The position numbers were made by a program, and so were the translations under genes. The notes beneath the pieces are model-generated. The model did no database searches. It was not told where the DNA came from and saw only the letters and a list, made by a program, of their open reading frames with translations. Source: Microvirga guangxiensis (GTDB lineage Bacteria > Pseudomonadota > Alphaproteobacteria > Rhizobiales > Beijerinckiaceae). From it: a stretch of DNA of 64,000 nt. This document shows, piece after piece, positions 62,242 through 64,000 of this stretch. The DNA is taken from NCBI RefSeq assembly GCF_900102135.1, contig NZ_FMVJ01000002.1:459709-523708 (forward strand), written 5' to 3'. Position 1 is the first letter of the stretch. Each line of letters opens with the position of its first letter.

Positions 62242-64000
62242 ATGGAAGCGCCGCTCCTGTCGATCCGTCAGCTGACGGTCGATTTCCACACCGACACCGG
62301 AGATTTCCGGGCGGTGGATGGCCTGACCTTCGACATCCCGAAGGGCAGGACGGTGGCGCTCGTGGGTGAATCCGGTTCCGGCAAATCGGTGACGGCCCAG
62401 GCCATTCTTCAGATCCTGCCCAAGAAGGCGCGGATCGCCGGCGGCTCCGTCGTCTTCAACGATCCGGCCCTGCAGGCTCCCATCGACATTGCGGCCCTCA
62501 AGCCCGAGGGAGAGGCCATGCACCTGCTTCGTGGCGGGCGCATCGCCATGATCTTCCAGGAGCCGATGACCTCGCTCTCGCCGCTCCACACCATCGGCGA
62601 CCAGATTTCGGAAGCGCTGCTGATCCACGCGGATGTGAGCAAGGCCAAGGCGCTGCAGCGCACCATGGAGGTGCTGGCGCGCGTCGGCTTTCCCGACCCG
62701 AAGCGGGCCCTGCGCACCTATCCCTTCGAGCTCTCGGGAGGATTGCGCCAACGCGCCATGATCGCCATGGCGTTGATCACGCGCCCCGCCCTGCTGATAG
62801 CGGACGAGCCGACCACCGCGCTCGACGTCACGACGCAGGCCCAGATTCTCGACCTCATCAAGGAGCTTCAGGCCGAGACCGGCATGTCGGTGCTGCTGAT
62901 CACCCACGATCTCGGCGTAGTGGCGAACATCGCCGACGATGTGGTGGTGATGTATCGCGGCCGGGTCATGGAGAGAGGCTCGCGGGAGGACATCTTCCGC
63001 AGCGCCCAGCATCCCTATCTCAAGGCGCTCATGCGCGCCGTGCCGCGTTTCGCCATGGCGGAGCATGAACGCCTCACACCGATCCGCGAGGTCAGGAGCG
63101 CGACGCTGGAGAGTGCTCATGCGCCCGAAAGACCGCAGCCTCAAGGCTCGATCCTCAAGGCCGAAGGGCTGACGAAATGCTTCACCCTGCGCTCCGGCCG
63201 CTTCTTCGGCAAACCGAGGACGATCCACGCCGTCAACGAGGTCGATCTCACGCTGCCCGTCGGCAAGACGCTTGGCCTCGTCGGCGAATCCGGATGCGGC
63301 AAGACCACCGTGTCCAAGATGATCATGCGCGCGCTTCAGCCGGACGCGGGCCGGGTGCTGTTCGACGACGGCACGGGCCCGAAGGACGTCCACCAGCTCG
63401 AAGGCGATGCCCTGACCGCCTATCGCCGCTCCGTGCAGTTCATCTTCCAGGATCCGTTCTCGTCGCTCAACCCGCGCATGACGGTCTACGAGATCCTCAC
63501 CGAGCCCCTGCGCATCCACAATATCGGCACGCCGGACGAGCGCTACGAGCGCGTGAAGCAGCTGCTCGACATGGTGGGCCTCGACCAGCGCTCTCTCCGC
63601 CGCTATCCGCATTCCTTCTCGGGAGGGCAGCGCCAGCGTCTCGGCATTGCCCGCGCGTTGGCTCTCGAACCCCGCGTGCTGTTGTGCGACGAGCCGGTTT
63701 CCGCCCTCGACGTTTCCGTGCAGGCGCAGGTTCTGAACCTGCTCAAGGATCTGCAATCGGCCCTCGGGCTCTCCTACCTCTTCGTATCGCACAATCTCGC
63801 CGTCGTGGACTACATCGCCGACACCATCGCGGTGATGTGCCGGGGCTACATCGTCGAGGAAGCGCCGAAATCCTCGCTCTTCCGCAATCCGGTTCATCCC
63901 TACACGCAGGCGCTTCTCGCCGCGGTGCCTGATCCGGACCTCGACCGCCCTCTCGACTTCGCGAAGCTGCGCGCCGACCGCTTCTCCAACCCCGCTCAAT
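62242..64000 (+). CDS. Dipeptide/oligopeptide-type ABC transporter, two fused ATPase domains (cut by window)
   Basis: The frame runs off the window end, with 586 codons visible. It holds two ABC ATPase domains, the layout of GsiA or YejF. Domain 1: Walker [10 protein letters not shown]-loop FQEP, signature [12 protein letters not shown], Walker [13 protein letters not shown]. Domain 2: [35 protein letters not shown]. Each is followed by the [16 protein letters not shown] tail of peptide transporters. It powers import of peptides or similar solutes; permease genes are not seen upstream and may lie beyond the edge. ATG 62242 has GGAGA upstream; ATG 62209 overlapping the preceding stop is the alternative. 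Confidence 0.9.
   Translation, partial: MEAPLLSIRQLTVDFHTDTGDFRAVDGLTFDIPKGRTVALVGESGSGKSVTAQAILQILPKKARIAGGSVVFNDPALQAPIDIAALKPEGEAMHLLRGGRIAMIFQEPMTSLSPLHTIGDQISEALLIHADVSKAKALQRTMEVLARVGFPDPKRALRTYPFELSGGLRQRAMIAMALITRPALLIADEPTTALDVTTQAQILDLIKELQAETGMSVLLITHDLGVVANIADDVVVMYRGRVMERGSREDIFRSAQHPYLKALMRAVPRFAMAEHERLTPIREVRSATLESAHAPERPQPQGSILKAEGLTKCFTLRSGRFFGKPRTIHAVNEVDLTLPVGKTLGLVGESGCGKTTVSKMIMRALQPDAGRVLFDDGTGPKDVHQLEGDALTAYRRSVQFIFQDPFSSLNPRMTVYEILTEPLRIHNIGTPDERYERVKQLLDMVGLDQRSLRRYPHSFSGGQRQRLGIARALALEPRVLLCDEPVSALDVSVQAQVLNLLKDLQSALGLSYLFVSHNLAVVDYIADTIAVMCRGYIVEEAPKSSLFRNPVHPYTQALLAAVPDPDLDRPLDFAKLRADRFSNPAQ

Overview
The window reads as chromosome of a GC-rich alphaproteobacterium of the order Hyphomicrobiales, most likely Methylobacteriaceae or a close relative such as Microvirga. 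This is inferred from the MucR regulator, HWE-family sensor kinases, several protein families largely confined to alphaproteobacteria (DUF1491, DUF2336, DUF6456, DUF3750, MucR) and short GC-rich intergenic palindromes. No rRNA, tRNA, insertion sequence, phage or CRISPR array was found. Genes are densely packed on both strands, with many 1-4 base stop/start overlaps.

Layout. 1-5 kb: a cut-off nuclease-fold gene, an HWE kinase, an orphan TRAP binding protein and a DUF2939 protein. 5-16 kb: an AI-2E family permease, a YcgN protein, a class A penicillin-binding protein with a DUF1214/DUF1254/GNAT tail, DUF2336, a DUF1491/peptidoglycan-binding pair, SufE and a DUF6456 protein. 16-25 kb: MucR, oligopeptidase B, a large PAS/GAF HWE kinase followed by a frameshifted, truncated copy of itself, an isochorismatase-family hydrolase, a membrane-anchored acidic protein and superoxide dismutase. 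25-35 kb: a YdjC/HpnK deacetylase, GT2 glycosyltransferase, MurJ, a VWA protein, class IV aminotransferase, haloacid dehalogenase, M20 peptidase and a HerA-like ATPase, with palindromic repeats in the gaps. 35-47 kb: both methylmalonyl-CoA mutase subunits, separated by two small secreted paralogues, then a predicted haem-c linked adenylate cyclase, a Bug-type binding protein, a lipoprotein hydrolase, DUF3750 and MeaB. 47-53 kb: an RTX-type calcium-binding protein, a class 3 asparaginase, UDP-glucose dehydrogenase, a stand-alone RAM domain and a lytic transglycosylase.

53-62 kb holds the most unusual locus. A cyclic-nucleotide-binding protein overlaps a 905-residue ABC-exporter-like protein in which the Walker A lysine, Q-loop glutamine, signature, Walker B glutamate and H-loop histidine are all replaced. 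It is divergent from four overlapping or closely spaced glycosyltransferase genes, the last fused to a polysaccharide-deacetylase-like domain. I read this as a candidate undescribed surface-glycan system, possibly cAMP-responsive; that function is inference. The window ends inside a two-ATPase dipeptide-type ABC transporter gene.

Working connections: MutA, MutB and MeaB would form and protect the B12-dependent methylmalonyl-CoA mutase. PBP1A, MurJ, the lytic transglycosylase and the peptidoglycan-binding protein serve the cell wall. UDP-glucose dehydrogenase could feed UDP-glucuronate to glycan synthesis. The cyclase at 41-42.6 kb could in principle supply the ligand for the cyclic-nucleotide-binding protein at 53 kb.
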